A DNA stretch of 64,000 nucleotides. Origin: Hyparrhenia diplandra (lineage: Eukaryota > Streptophyta > Magnoliopsida > Poales > Poaceae). Location: assembly GCA_015847255.1 (NCBI GenBank), contig JADLZK010012337.1, positions 1,798,001 through 1,862,000 on the forward strand. Reading direction: 5' to 3'. This document shows, in pieces, positions 33,652 through 43,440 of the stretch (positions are counted from its first letter, which is position 1; the number at the start of each line of letters is the position of its first letter). The notes beneath the pieces are model-generated. The model did no database searches. It had not been told where the DNA came from and worked only from the letters and a program-made list of their open reading frames with translations. The translations under genes and the position numbers were made by a program.

Positions 33652-35100
33652 TGTTGGCATTTGTTAAGTGCTAAAAAAAAAATGAAGGATTACGCAAGCG
33701 CCTACGAACACCTACCATTGTAGCTTTTCCCTAGGATGAGTATTCTAGAGTATCGTATCCACGAGGGAAGCTTTGGCTAAAGAATTCTAGTAAGTCACAA
33801 TCATGTATCCACTAACTTAGCAAACCACTAGACTAAAGTGAGGAGGTAATTGATAAAGATTAAATAAAGAACAAAGCATAAAATAATATCATACCTAAAA
33901 TAATAAAAGAATAACTAAACTAATCAAAAGGTCAACGGGAGAGATCAAGGTTCCTAAATACTTCTCTATTACTTAGGTTCTATGATAGCAATTACACTAA
34001 TACACTTTGGAGCGGCGGTACCTTTCTCGGTTCTCGAATAGGCGGGAAGAAGTGCTTAGGGGAAGGCCGCCAAAAGCTCTCACGAAACACCAACCCGAGC
34101 GTGGTGGACTACATTGGCACGGCGGGTGTCATCACCCCCAGGGCTACCACAACTATCCGTGGGATTGGCGCAATCTCGGGTAACCTATAGCCTAGACACC
34201 AAGTCTACACTATCGATTACTACTCTAGCTACCATGAATAACTAGAGTCCTCAATACTGCGGAGATCCCATGCAATAGCATAACAACTATACTTAACCAT
34301 ATATGAAAGGCATGGAAGTGAATAGAGAAGATAAATATATGAATCATAAGTCTTGTAGAGAAGATACAAAGACATACCATACTACGAAGACATCTCGAGC
34401 ACAGGAGCATAGCTCCACTCTCCTTTACTCTTGATTAGATCTAAGTTAGATCTAATCTACTTCTAATTACATGGCTAATCTACTTCTAATTACATGGCTA
34501 ATCTACTTCTAATCTACTTCTAATTCACTAATCCCCGAGAGAGAGGTTATCCTAACATTGGGACACCTCTACAGCGAGAGATAATGAATAGAATGAGATA
34601 GAATGAATTAGGGTTTAGGCACGGGGTCGGGGAGGTCTTCTTATATAGGCCTTGGCGATGAGCGATGACCATTGGATCAAACCGACCTTCAATAACGGTG
34701 TAGATACAACCTCAAGGTCGGTTACAAACCGACCGACCTAGGAAGATGAGGATGGCAGGTGGGTCCCACTGGCGGCCGGCCTAGATTGGCCTCGCGGGCC
34801 GGGGAAGACTCCCTCGGCTTTTCGTCTCTCCCGGTGTCTTACGGTATCTTCTAGAGTGTTTTTAGTCCACATTTTGGGTCGAAGTTACTTCACGGTTAAG
34901 TCTTGTCATCATATGTGAGATATATTCAAGAACTTTCTCCATTCTTCTACGTGTTTATCTGTTAAGTCCCTGTAAAGTCACGAGAATCACCAAAGCTTGT
35001 GAAATTATGTTAGTTAGACCCCAAGTCTATGTTGATATTCATATTATGCCCTTATCCATGATTAGTTGACTAGTAATATTATGCTATAGCAGTGTCAACA
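33652..35100 (-). repeat. RT1 5' LTR (1449 bp)
   Basis: Partner of 27072-28508. Just inside it on the minus strand the primer site reads about TTACGCCGTTGCTTGGGA, a decayed version of the TGGCGCCGTT site intact in RT2. Confidence 0.93.
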
Positions 35101-35269
35101 CCCGTCCCTCCCTCCTCTCTCCGGCGGCGCGTGGGCGAGTGCGGCTTGGGCCTGGACCGGATCGGGACGAGGCGGCGGGCGGCGGCCGGCATGCGGTAGA
35201 AACCCTAGCTCGAGCCCAACGAGCTCGGATCTGGGCTTTCTCTTTTTATTTTTTTTTTATTTTTTTGGA

Positions 35270-35434
35270 TTAACCGTGGCGGGCATTGTAAAAAACCCGC
35301 CACGGTTAATATATTAACGTGGCGGACCACGGTTAATCGAGACCGATTAACCGTGGCCTTCCATTCGTGGCGGACACAAAAACCGCCCGCGGTTAATCAA
35401 AAAAGTCCGTCGCGGTTAATTTTGTGTACTAGTG
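35270..35434. repeat. CACTA-C right subterminal repeats and terminus
   Basis: ATTAACCGTGGCGGG and its inverse repeat here and end at TTTTGTGTACTAGTG, then TSD TGA. Confidence 0.9.
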
Positions 35435-35437
35435 TGA

Positions 35438-35970
35438 TTATACACCAAAAACATATTGTCATACAAGTTTATAGATTTTTCTAACCAAGTTTGGATATTG
35501 TTACATTTATTATATGGTAATCGAATGAATAATTAGAATAAAAACTAAATTTGGTGGGTCCATAGTCAGTCCATGAAAATTTTAGGCAACTTTAATAAAG
35601 TGTTACTATACATTCTTCACAAATATAAACATCTCTCACTTAGTCACATAACTAAGTTTGAGATATATCTATTTAGGAATAGTAAACTATTTTAGGATAA
35701 TAAAATATTTCAACCGAAAAAAAGTCATAAACAACAAAGTTGTAGAACTCAGTGAGATCTACAAATTTGGTTTTGGTCCTTTCTCCATATGAGTTCGTTT
35801 GGACAATTAAAAATTTGAATTTAAAAATATAATAATTACAAACAGAAGTTTGGGATAGTAAATCATTTCAAATGTAAAAGTCTTCAATAGCAAAGTTATA
35901 GAACTCATCGGTATCTACTTTTGTTTTGGTCGTTTCTTAAAAAAACTTTGTTTGGACCTTCATAATATGT
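35438..35970. repeat. AT-rich host repeats right of CACTA-C
   Basis: Positions 35438-35690 continue the 329-bp-type repeat exactly where CACTA-C split it (compare TATACACCAAAA...TTTATAGATTTTTCTA with 55545-55600). Two copies about 152 bp apart of the GTTATAGAACTCAT...ATCTAC unit follow, like those at 25940-26110. Confidence 0.7.
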
Positions 35971-36279
35971 CTTTTTTATTTTTATTTACTTAATAATACA
36001 AACAACTGCATTGGGTGAAAGATGAGAATGGGCCTAGGATTATATAGGACCAAAAACTACAGCGGGTGAAAGATGAGATTGGGCCTCGCGGTAGTTTTTT
36101 TTTCTTCTTTATTTTCTTTTGGTTGGGCCCACTTGTCACTGGCTTGGTCTTGAAAACAACAAACAAAATAGAAAGAGGCACGTGGGAGGGAGCAGGGACA
36201 CGGTATTTCCCCAAACCACGGCGCGTGCACGCTAGAAAAGGAGGAAGGCTGCCTCCAGAGTATACACATAAAAAAATAA

Positions 36280-36525
36280 TAATAACGCCTTAATGGACAT
36301 GAGCAAACCATGGTTTGAGTGGTTTGCACACTTGGTTTTGAAGCAGCAAATTGCAAGTTCGAATACCTTATTAAGCACCAAATTCTCGATTAGTTTTTTC
36401 TTCTGCATCCGTAGTTCATACAAGAAATCTTAAAACGTTGTAACAGAAACTTACAGAGCATAGTCTAAGCGGTTAGTCCACTTTGTTCTGGAGCATGAGC
36501 TCTCAGGTTCAAACTACCCTCGAGC
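36280..36525. other. Two tRNA-like (Pol III box) segments, SINE candidates
   Basis: At 36455-36515 TAGTCTAAGCGGTTAG (A-box-like) precedes AGGTTCAAACTAC (B-box-like) at tRNA-like spacing. At 36300-36365 GAGTGGTTTGC and AAGTTCGAATACC show the same arrangement. Neither forms a full tRNA by eye. They may be SINE heads. Confidence 0.3.
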
Positions 36526-36617
36526 CACATTTTTAGCCGACTGTTCGATCTACCGGCGATCCACATTTCTAGCCAACTGTTCGATTTTCGATGTACCAGA
36601 GTTTCGAGAAAAAAAAT

Positions 36618-36760
36618 TTAAATCACTCTTAGGGTCCGTTTGGATCCCCCGAATTCAAATTGAATTTGTAGTGTAAACTATAAGAATTGAAAACACTCTA
36701 AGGGCCCGTTTGGATCCCCAGAATTCCCGAAATTGAATTTGTAGTATAAACTAGGAGACC
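36618..36760. repeat. Two tandem GGGTCCGTTTGGATCC-type MITE ends
   Basis: CACTCTTAGGGTCCGTTTGG and CACTCTAAGGGCCCGTTTGG occur 70 bp apart, each followed by GAATTC and TTGAATTTGTAGT. This is a common terminus of grass hAT/PIF-type MITEs; no opposite end is visible. Confidence 0.5.
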
Positions 36761-36849
36761 TTTTACGGTGCTTGGAAATGCCTCCCAATGCCTTCCAACG
36801 CCTCCCGATCCCTCTTTAAAATAATTATTTTCGTTCATTTAATTTCCCT

Positions 36850-37310
36850 AAGGGCATTATGGTCTTTTCGCACCTCCCTCTCACCCCTAACCCCATCCCG
36901 CCGCGGCCCAACAGCCACCCCCACGCCGAACTCGGCTCCCAACTGCACAACTCTCTCCCTCGCCCTGGCCGCCGCCGCCGTCCTCGTACACGGTTGAGCT
37001 TGTCACCACCACAGCGGCTCCTCACCACCGCCAGTCGCGCAAGCTCGCGTGGGACCAGCCTTGCCGCGACAGCCGTCGTCCCGTCGGGCGGCTACTAACC
37101 CTAAGCGCCGTGGGCGCCGTCCTACCATCGCGGTCACCGTCCGTGTCGCCCGTGGCCGCTGTTGGTCGCCATCCTTCTGCACGCTAGTTGGTGTCGCCGT
37201 ACTTCGCCACGAACCGCTGCACCCATCGCCGCCAGCTCCGTCGTCGCCGCCCGTCGTACCCTCTCCCGCCGCCCACGAGCTCTAACACGAGTGTCCCCGC
37301 GCAGGTACTC
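36850..37310 (+). other. GC-rich possible first exon of the IMPL1-like gene
   Basis: A GC-rich block with splice-like CGCAGGTACTCG at 37301 lies 640 bp upstream of the first recognised phosphatase exon. Frames starting at 36859 and 37049 are Ser/Arg/Pro-rich, as in chloroplast transit peptides, but both meet stops and none joins in frame to the known exon. The exon that should encode the segment before the MEAVNKPRNI block was not found. Confidence 0.3.
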
Positions 37311-37952
37311 GTTCTGTTCCCTTCCATCCCCGTCCAGTGCTGCCATTGTTTTGTGGCGATTCCTTCTGCTGCTTCGAGCATATCAATCAATTTATGTATA
37401 TAGCTACAAAGGTCGTTGTTGCAAGACAACCGTATTTTGGTTCTGATTTTGGGGTTGGATGTTAGGGTGACACTCGCAGCTTGTTTACTAGTTGTGGAAT
37501 GTGGAATGTGGTCTGTGCGTTCGCAAAGCTGCACGTTTGTTGAACCGCAACACAAGAAGTGCTAGTCATTCAGTTGATGAATTCGCTGATTCTGCTAATT
37601 GCGCTATGTTGTGCCAATTGGCTAACTACTTGTTGTAGGAGTATTGAGTTTTAGGAGTAGCTCTGACCTCTGGCATAATTATCTCTTTTAACCAGTTATA
37701 GGCTTATAGGAGGCCAGTCTGATAATTTGTTTTTTTTTTTTTTTCAGTCAAAGAACACTTGAATTTTTGATATACCAAACTAGCATGGATAGTTGGATAC
37801 CCCTAGTGCTTTAAAGTTTAAATGCTTCAAGCTCTGTAATGATCACACGGTCACACCATTTTTAGAAGACAGGAAAAATGTCCTTTTCTTTTAGGTTTAG
37901 TGTTGATGGAGACAAAATTTCAAGGTTTTTCATCATCCCCTATCGATTTAAG
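37311..37952 (+). other. Intron-like sequence
   Basis: T-rich, with a long T run (37730-37745) ending in CAG. No exon is recognised before the acceptor at 37951-37952. Confidence 0.4.
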
Positions 37953-38019
37953 GTTATAATGGAAGCTGTTAATAAGCCACGCAATATCAATATAAAGGTG
38001 TTGCAGACCTGGTGACAGA
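37953..38019 (+). pseudogene. IMPL1-like inositol-phosphate phosphatase, exon fragment 1
   Basis: After an AG acceptor the exon reads VIMEAVNKPRNI, then, after a 1-nt deletion, YKGVADLVTE, ending at an A|GTAAG donor. This matches the conserved start of the plastid inositol monophosphatase-like 1 family (MEAVNKPRNI-YKG--DLVT-TDK; family knowledge, PF00459). Family members dephosphorylate inositol phosphates. The frame resumes correctly across the intron into the next exon. The single-base gap between ATC and TATAAAGG (about 37987-37991) is a disabling mutation or a sequence error. Confidence 0.85.
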
Positions 38020-38168
38020 GTAAGAATGCTTCTCGCTGATATTGTTGTTGTGCACCAGTTCTTAGTTTAATTTCTATAAAATAGCCGATATAAGATATTG
38101 TGCCTCTTTTCAAGGCAGTAAAGTGAAACAACAAAGTGTTTCAATCTATTGCTCTATACTTTGTTCAG

Positions 38169-38228
38169 CACAGACGAGTTGAGTGAATCAGTCATTTTGG
38201 AAGTTGTCACCAAGAACTTCAAAGACCA
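38169..38228 (+). pseudogene. IMPL1-like phosphatase, exon 2, 5' part (split by CACTA-D)
   Basis: Following TTCAG, the exon completes the split codon as Asp and reads TDELSESVILEVVTKNFKDH. CACTA-D inserts after CCA at 38226-38228, inside the His codon. The rest of the exon lies 15.2 kb away at 53455-53531, and removal of the element plus one TSD copy restores the frame exactly. The upstream intron (38020-38168) has GT..AG ends. Confidence 0.87.
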
Positions 38229-38850
38229 CACTACGTGAAACAGGTCCTTTGCCGAGAGGCGCATTTCGGCAAAGGCCCAACTACTCGGCAAAGCCTTTGG
38301 CGCTTCGGCAAAGAGCCTCCGGGGAAATCGGCTGTAGGCATAGAACCTTTGCCGGCGCCGCGATCCAAGATGCTTCGGCAAAGGATTTGCCGAGTGTCGG
38401 AACCAGCTCTCGGCAAAAAAAAGTGACCGTTAACGGCAGTTAGAACTGATGGAAATCGACGGCTTCTTTGCCCGGCGGCACGCTTGGAGCCGTCGGCAAA
38501 GGTTTTTCTTTTTTTTTTACAAAAAAATTTGCCGAGCCACGCCGGGAGCCGTCGGCAAGGATTTTTTTTTGAAAATAATCTTTTGCGAGAACCGCGTCTG
38601 GGAGCCGTCGGCAGCGATTTTTCCTTTTTTTATAAAAATTTTGCGAGAACGGCGCCTGGGAGCCGTCGGCAACGATTTTTTCTTTTTTTTTATATATAAA
38701 AACTTTGCCGGCGCCCGTCAATGATGCTCGGCAAAGCTGGGAAGTGCGTTTCGGCAGCCAGCTTTCCTAGCTTTGCCGGCGCAATGGCAAATGCGCTCGG
38801 CAAAGCCTCCCTTTGCCGGCGGCCCTACTCGGCAAAGAGGTAAATATTTT
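38229..38850. repeat. CACTA-D left subterminal repeats
   Basis: Many copies of CTTTGCCGAG/CTCGGCAAAG. At 38455-38720 they sit in tandem units of about 65-80 bp, each with GGAGCCGTCGGCAA and a T-rich tract. Confidence 0.9.
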
Positions 38851-39149
38851 CCTTTTTTTTTGTTTTTGCTTTCCACATTGACAACAAGACACATATATGA
38901 CATATATCACATCCATCAATCATAGAACACATATATATCACATTTATCATAAAATCGACACATCCGGCACATAAAACACATCCATTATTACATATATCAC
39001 ATATGTAGCAAAAGTGCATCACCACATCAAGTGCACAAGTCCATAAGTGCATCAAATTCGTCCAAACAAGTCCACAAGTCCACATCATCAAGTGGTAGAC
39101 ATCAAGTGCACAAGTCCACATCATCAACTACGTGAAAAAGAACCCTACG

Positions 39150-41283
39150 GTCATGGGAGAGGTGGGAAAGGTGGAATCGAGTCTCGAGGCGATTTGGAAG
39201 ACTTGCTCACTAGTTGGGGCGGCTGATTCGAACCCGCCCGATCCGGGCTGCGCAAAGGAGACAAGGTTGCAAGTGTTAGACACGATTACTTGATACAGGG
39301 GAAAACCACAAAGCGAAACTCTTAGCTACCATACTCACAGGAGTACCACGAACTTCTTTGAGTCGGATCGAGGGGGCGGACCTAGGAGCCAGGTGGCAGA
39401 GTCATACCAGCTGGCGTCGAAAGGAACCTAGTAAGTTCAGTAAGTTCCTCGAACTTACTAGCCATTGTCTGCTGCGACTGCTCCAACTCGGACGTCGGCT
39501 CCTTTCCTGTGCTAGCTCGGCCTACAACATTTAATTTAAGTGTTTTAGTAATGCATACCTAATAAGGCCTTTAAAGATCAATGCGACGAGTAATGCAAAC
39601 CTCAAGGGCGTTGACCCGGCCCATCGCCACGCTTCGGCCGTTGTCGTATCGGCGGGTCGACTCCGTCCTCCGTGCTCGGATAGTCTGAGGCCGGAACTGT
39701 CGATGATGCCATCGCCAATCCACATCCTCCCGTGCTTCTTGCCTCCTCCAAGGCTCATGACGATGTCTGTATCAATGTCATGAGCGCCAGGGTCGTAATC
39801 TTCCCCATACTTCTGCTTAGTCGCGCCGTGTACTCAGCGATGCGGGTGCCGACACTCAGGTTGCTGTATGCCTCCGGCGGGTCGCTCACGTTGTAGGATC
39901 ACGTCAGATGTCGCCTTGCCCTTGTGCGACATGCAATAGGCCTGGAATTCGCTGCAGTCCTGACGGGATGTGCCTTTTGCTGCGAGAAAAACAGGAAGAA
40001 GATTAGTGTGATGGATCGGCGATAAAAGAAGATTGAGCCTCAGAATCGATAAAAGAAACTGCGTACCCAGAATTCTTGGTATTCTGGAAGGCTCCGCTGG
40101 CCTTGGTGGTGTGATGGACCTTGCATCGCCAGACGCCGCTCCCATGCAGCCTCGTGCGCTTGTTGGTAGGCTTCCGTGAAAAACTTGTCCACCTCCATCA
40201 GCCACGCGTTGGCATGGGTGCGGCTCCATCAGGGAATCATTTGCACGTCACGAAGTATTTGAGAGATGAGAAGATCAAACGTAATATGTTTAATCTTAAA
40301 ACAAAGCAATATTAGTGTTGTTCATGTACCTCTATAAACTGCTCATGGGTCAACGTCTCCTTTCTTGCTTGATCCTTCTCTATTCGACTGCCAAGCACCA
40401 ATGCGTGGTAGGTTATGATGGCCTAGTGCTTCACCTCATGATGCATGTCGGTGACTCATTTTTTGCAAGCGTTCTCAAGCGCCACGGCCGCTGCGTCCTC
40501 GTATCCCTCCTCGCATTTGAAGAAGTTCTGCATACAAATACAATGTCAAATTCATTATTTCAAGGTTTAGTCAATCGAATGTGATGTATTGAGGCAAAAT
40601 TTGTGCGAGGTAGAGTTACCCAAAACTCGGTGAGCACGCGCTCTGCCGTGTGGGTGTAGTCCGTTCTTCGCCCTGGTAGTAGTGGCCCCACGTGTAGGCT
40701 GGCTCTGTCCGCCCGTGGTGCGTGACAATGCTGGGGTAGTGCCTCCTGCACGAAGCCCAATAATGCCGGCGGGCTTGCGTGAGTCACCGCCCGACACAAC
40801 GATCCAGTTCCTGCACAAGTAAGACAAAATATTAGTTTCTCTTGAAAATCAAAATGAAGTTAGGCATCTAAATTTAATTACCTTTGCCCTTGGGGGCGAA
40901 TCACTGGGCGGTTGTGAGGAAGCGGAGGCTGAGGGAGATGCGCGGGGCCTGTAAAGTAGACCTTCGCCTCCCTTTCGCCGCCCTTTGAGAACCCACACCG
41001 AGGCGTTCCTAGACTCGTGGTCGTCGCCCGGTGTTGGCTGCTGCTCACGCTTCGACCGTCGTCTCATCCGGCAGCAACTCGTCCTCGTCCTCCTCGGTCC
41101 CTCTGCCGGTGAGGGAGAGGCGGCTGCCTCCTGGGCCTCCTCCTCCTCCTCCTATCCAACCCCTCCACGCCCGTCCTGCCCCTCTGACGTCCCGTAAAAG
41201 TTGGACAAGGGCAGCTGACGCCGGTCCTCCTCCACCTCCGCTCCTACCCCGGTCCGTCGTCCTCCCCGACGGGTGCTCGCCAT
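39150..41283 (-). pseudogene. CACTA-D TNP1-type protein (Transposase_24), multi-exon, broken
   Basis: The minus-strand gene starts with ATG at 41283 (MASTRRGGRRTGVGAEVEED). Exon 1 ends at 40882. Exon 2 (40810-40620) has NWIVVSGGD and, after a frame change, CRRHYPSIVTHHGRTEPAY and TWGHYY. Exon 3 (40527-40330) has NFFKCEEGYEDAAAVALENA, VTDMHHEVKH, KDQARKETLTHEQFIE. Later exons hold LMEVDKFFTEAYQQAHEAAWE, EFQAYCMSHKGKATSD, MSLGGGKKHGRMWIGDGIID and LEQSQQTMASKFEELTEL. This is the layout of PF03004 (plant transposase Ptta/En/Spm). Stops at 40456-40458 and 40423-40425, plus frameshifts, inactivate it. It would bind element ends with a TNP2 partner. Confidence 0.8.
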
Positions 41284-41399
41284 CTTTCTTCAATCACCTG
41301 TAGTCAAATTATAAACAAGACATAACTAGAATTGCATGCAGAATAAAGAAAACTTAATTACGAAAGAACATAGTATTACATGTTTTAAAAGTAATCGGG

Positions 41400-42030
41400 A
41401 TCATCGTTGGGATTATTTTGGTATGTCGTAAAAATTCCGTCATCACTGTCAAAATTGTCCAAATAATGAAAACAATCCAAAGGAGGAATGTTGTCATCAT
41501 TGTCCAACCCCAATCGATCAAGCATTGCTAAGTCCTTCGGATTTTTCCACCTCATCGCCCGTCGTCATCGTCGTCATCAACCAATTCATTGTCTACTTCC
41601 ATTCCTATAGCTGCAGTTAGGTCTATCACAACCTACCAAAAAACGTGGACAATCCGAAATAAATACGATTCGTAGATATGCAAACAGTTGCATACCTCCA
41701 GCCGTATCTCTTTTGGACGGGTGACACCTAACTAGGTTCGCGATCTCACGACCATGCGGCCCGGAAGAGGGGTTATTCATACCTAGGGTGCCGGTGGTGA
41801 GGTAAAGCAGTGCAGGCAGACCCGCAACGCCGAGGAAGAAGATCAGGGTCGCCGAGGTACTCCGGCTTGCCTTCGATGGGCTCCTCTCTGCGCAAAAAGA
41901 AATGAACATAGGACTTAGTTTAAAATTTCGGCAGCACCTCCCTGCACGGTGAGGTGTCCAAACCTGCAATAAAACGTACGGCACGAAGGCCGACAACCAG
42001 AATATATGCATACGCATCGAACTCAACAAG
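41400..42030 (-). pseudogene. Further minus-strand CACTA-D exons, unrecognised
   Basis: Minus-strand exon-like pieces: LPALLYLTTGTLGMNNPSSG, PHGREIANLVRCHPSKRDTA (about 41690-41830, ending at a GT), and LAMLDRLGLDNDDNIPPLDC with DNFDSDDGIFTTYQNNPNDD (about 41400-41530). They lie upstream of the TNP1-like gene on the same strand and may be its 5' exons or the tail of a second element gene. I cannot assign a domain. Confidence 0.4.
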
Positions 42031-42194
42031 TCATTGTCAATTCACATTCATATACTACCACTACTACACGGCATGCCCGGCTCACCTTGCTCGGGCGGCG
42101 GACGGACGAAAACAACGACGGCGGGCGGGACGACCACGGATGACGACGGCGGGTGGGACGAGGATGGACGACGACGGCGGGGCTGTACCGGGTG

Positions 42195-42400
42195 TTGGCC
42201 TCCCCTTCTCCTCCCTCTCCTCCTCCTCGCCCTTCTCCTCCCTTCTCCCTCTCCTCCTCCTCCCCCGTTCTCCTCCCTGTCCTCCTCCTCCTCCCTTCTC
42301 CTCCCTCTCCTTCTTCTCCTCCGCCCCCTACTCCTCCCTTTCTCCCTCTCCCTTCCTCCTCCTTCTCCTCCCTTTTTTCCCCTCTTCTCGTCGTGGCCGG
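42195..42400 (+). repeat. CCT/TCC-rich polypyrimidine tract
   Basis: About 200 bp of almost pure C/T on the plus strand, mostly CCTCCTCC and TTCTCCTCC. Open frames here are low-complexity Ser/Pro/Leu and are not genes. Confidence 0.85.
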
Positions 42401-42777
42401 ACGTGATAACGCCGGGCCAGGTCGGCCGAGCCTTGGCGTGCGTCGGCGTCGGCCGGCGCCGGCGGGTGGAGAGGCGGCGCGAGGCGGTGGAGCGGGAAGG
42501 TGGCGTTAAGCGGCGGGGGGTAGGTGGCGATGCTTGTGCGGTGGAGGCGGGGGGATAGCGATGGCCGAGGCGGCGGCTTATGATGGCGAAGCGGCGGTCC
42601 GCGGAGGCGGGGGCGCGCGGCGTGGCGGGCGTAGCGGCGTCGGTGGCGGGGGGGCGGCCGGTTCGGTTGGCTGGCGGAGTGCGCAGCGTCGCGTCGCGTC
42701 GCGTGGCAGTGAGTGGTGTGTGCGGCGTGTGTGTCTGAACAGGCCGAAATGGCTAAGTGTGGGAGGGAGGAACCTTT

Positions 42778-43065
42778 GCGGCGCCGCCCGGATTTGGTGC
42801 TTTCGGCAAAGGCAACATTTTTGTTTGAAAAAAAAAAAATCGAAGAAACTTTCTTTGAGAGCTAGATCAGCGAGGCTCTCGGCAAAGGATTTTATTTCTA
42901 TTTTTAAAAAGAATATATTTCATGAACCTCCCGGCCCACGTGGCTCAATTTTTGCGAGAGCCCCCACGGAACTCTCGGCAAAGATAAACCTTTGCCGAGG
43001 GGCCATCCTAGTCGACTCTCGGGAAAGAAGTCTTTCTTAGGGGCCCACCTCGACTCGGCAAAATA
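42778..43065. repeat. Internal CTCGGCAAAG array of CACTA-D
   Basis: The same subterminal motif as at the element ends, including CTCTCGGCAAAGG and CCTTTGCCGAGGGG. It forms the outer part of the left palindrome arm; the mirror array is at 52975-53454. Confidence 0.85.
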
Positions 43066-43069
43066 TATA

Positions 43070-43440
43070 TTTTTTTGATTTTGACTTTGAATTTTTTACG
43101 TAGCTAAACTACAGTAACTACAGTTCCATATTCAATTTTTGGAGTTTTTTTTTTACTTGCATTTTACTATATTTCATAAATTTTCATCTTTTATTTGAAT
43201 TTCTTTACATAACTCAAATTTGAACTACAAGTCATTCAAATAATGGATCTAAATGATTGGAAAATTGATATTCTTGCTTGTTAGTGTGACTTGAGGGCCT
43301 AATCAGGTCCACGTCCCAAAATTCGAACATCTTGTCGCATAACATGTGGACTCACTTGCTTGGGTGAATCGTTTTTAAATTATATAAAATGCAAACGAAG
43401 TCAAAAATCATGAAATTTGACAAGTTGTCGTGATATCATT
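43070..43440. repeat. Left arm of a palindrome split by RT2
   Basis: Reverse-complementary to 52600-53000: for example CTTGCTTGTTAGTGTGACTT here versus AGTCACACTAACAAGCAAG there, and ATGAAATTTGACAAGTTGTC versus GACAACTTGTCAAATTTCAT. The arm continues right of RT2 at 52432-52510. Confidence 0.88.

Larger units (their letters stand above)
27072..35100 (-). mobile_element. RT1: large LTR retrotransposon without coding capacity
   Basis: The LTRs start TGTTGGCATTTGTTAAG and end GTGTCAACA on the plus strand. The perfect 5-bp TSD is CCCGT (27067-27071 and 35101-35105). A polypurine tract AAGCTTGGGGGAGTT on the minus strand abuts the left LTR, and a degraded tRNA-Asp-type primer site lies next to the right LTR, so the element is on the minus strand. 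The 5.1-kb interior has no gag or pol, making it a LARD-like derivative. Its LTRs and its 3' portion are related to RT2 (43441-52431). Confidence 0.92.
26299..35434. mobile_element. CACTA-C transposon, non-autonomous
   Basis: The left end is CACTAATACACAAAATC; the reverse complement of the right end is CACTAGTACACAAAATTAACC-like. The perfect 3-bp TSD is TGA (26296-26298 and 35435-35437). Subterminal repeats are of the ATTAACCGTGGCGG type. Without the nested RT1 the element is about 1.1 kb and has no transposase. Confidence 0.92.

Noticed and set aside
42034..42558. 174-codon plus frame
   Set aside because: It spans a polypyrimidine tract and gives Ser/Pro/Leu runs in every frame.
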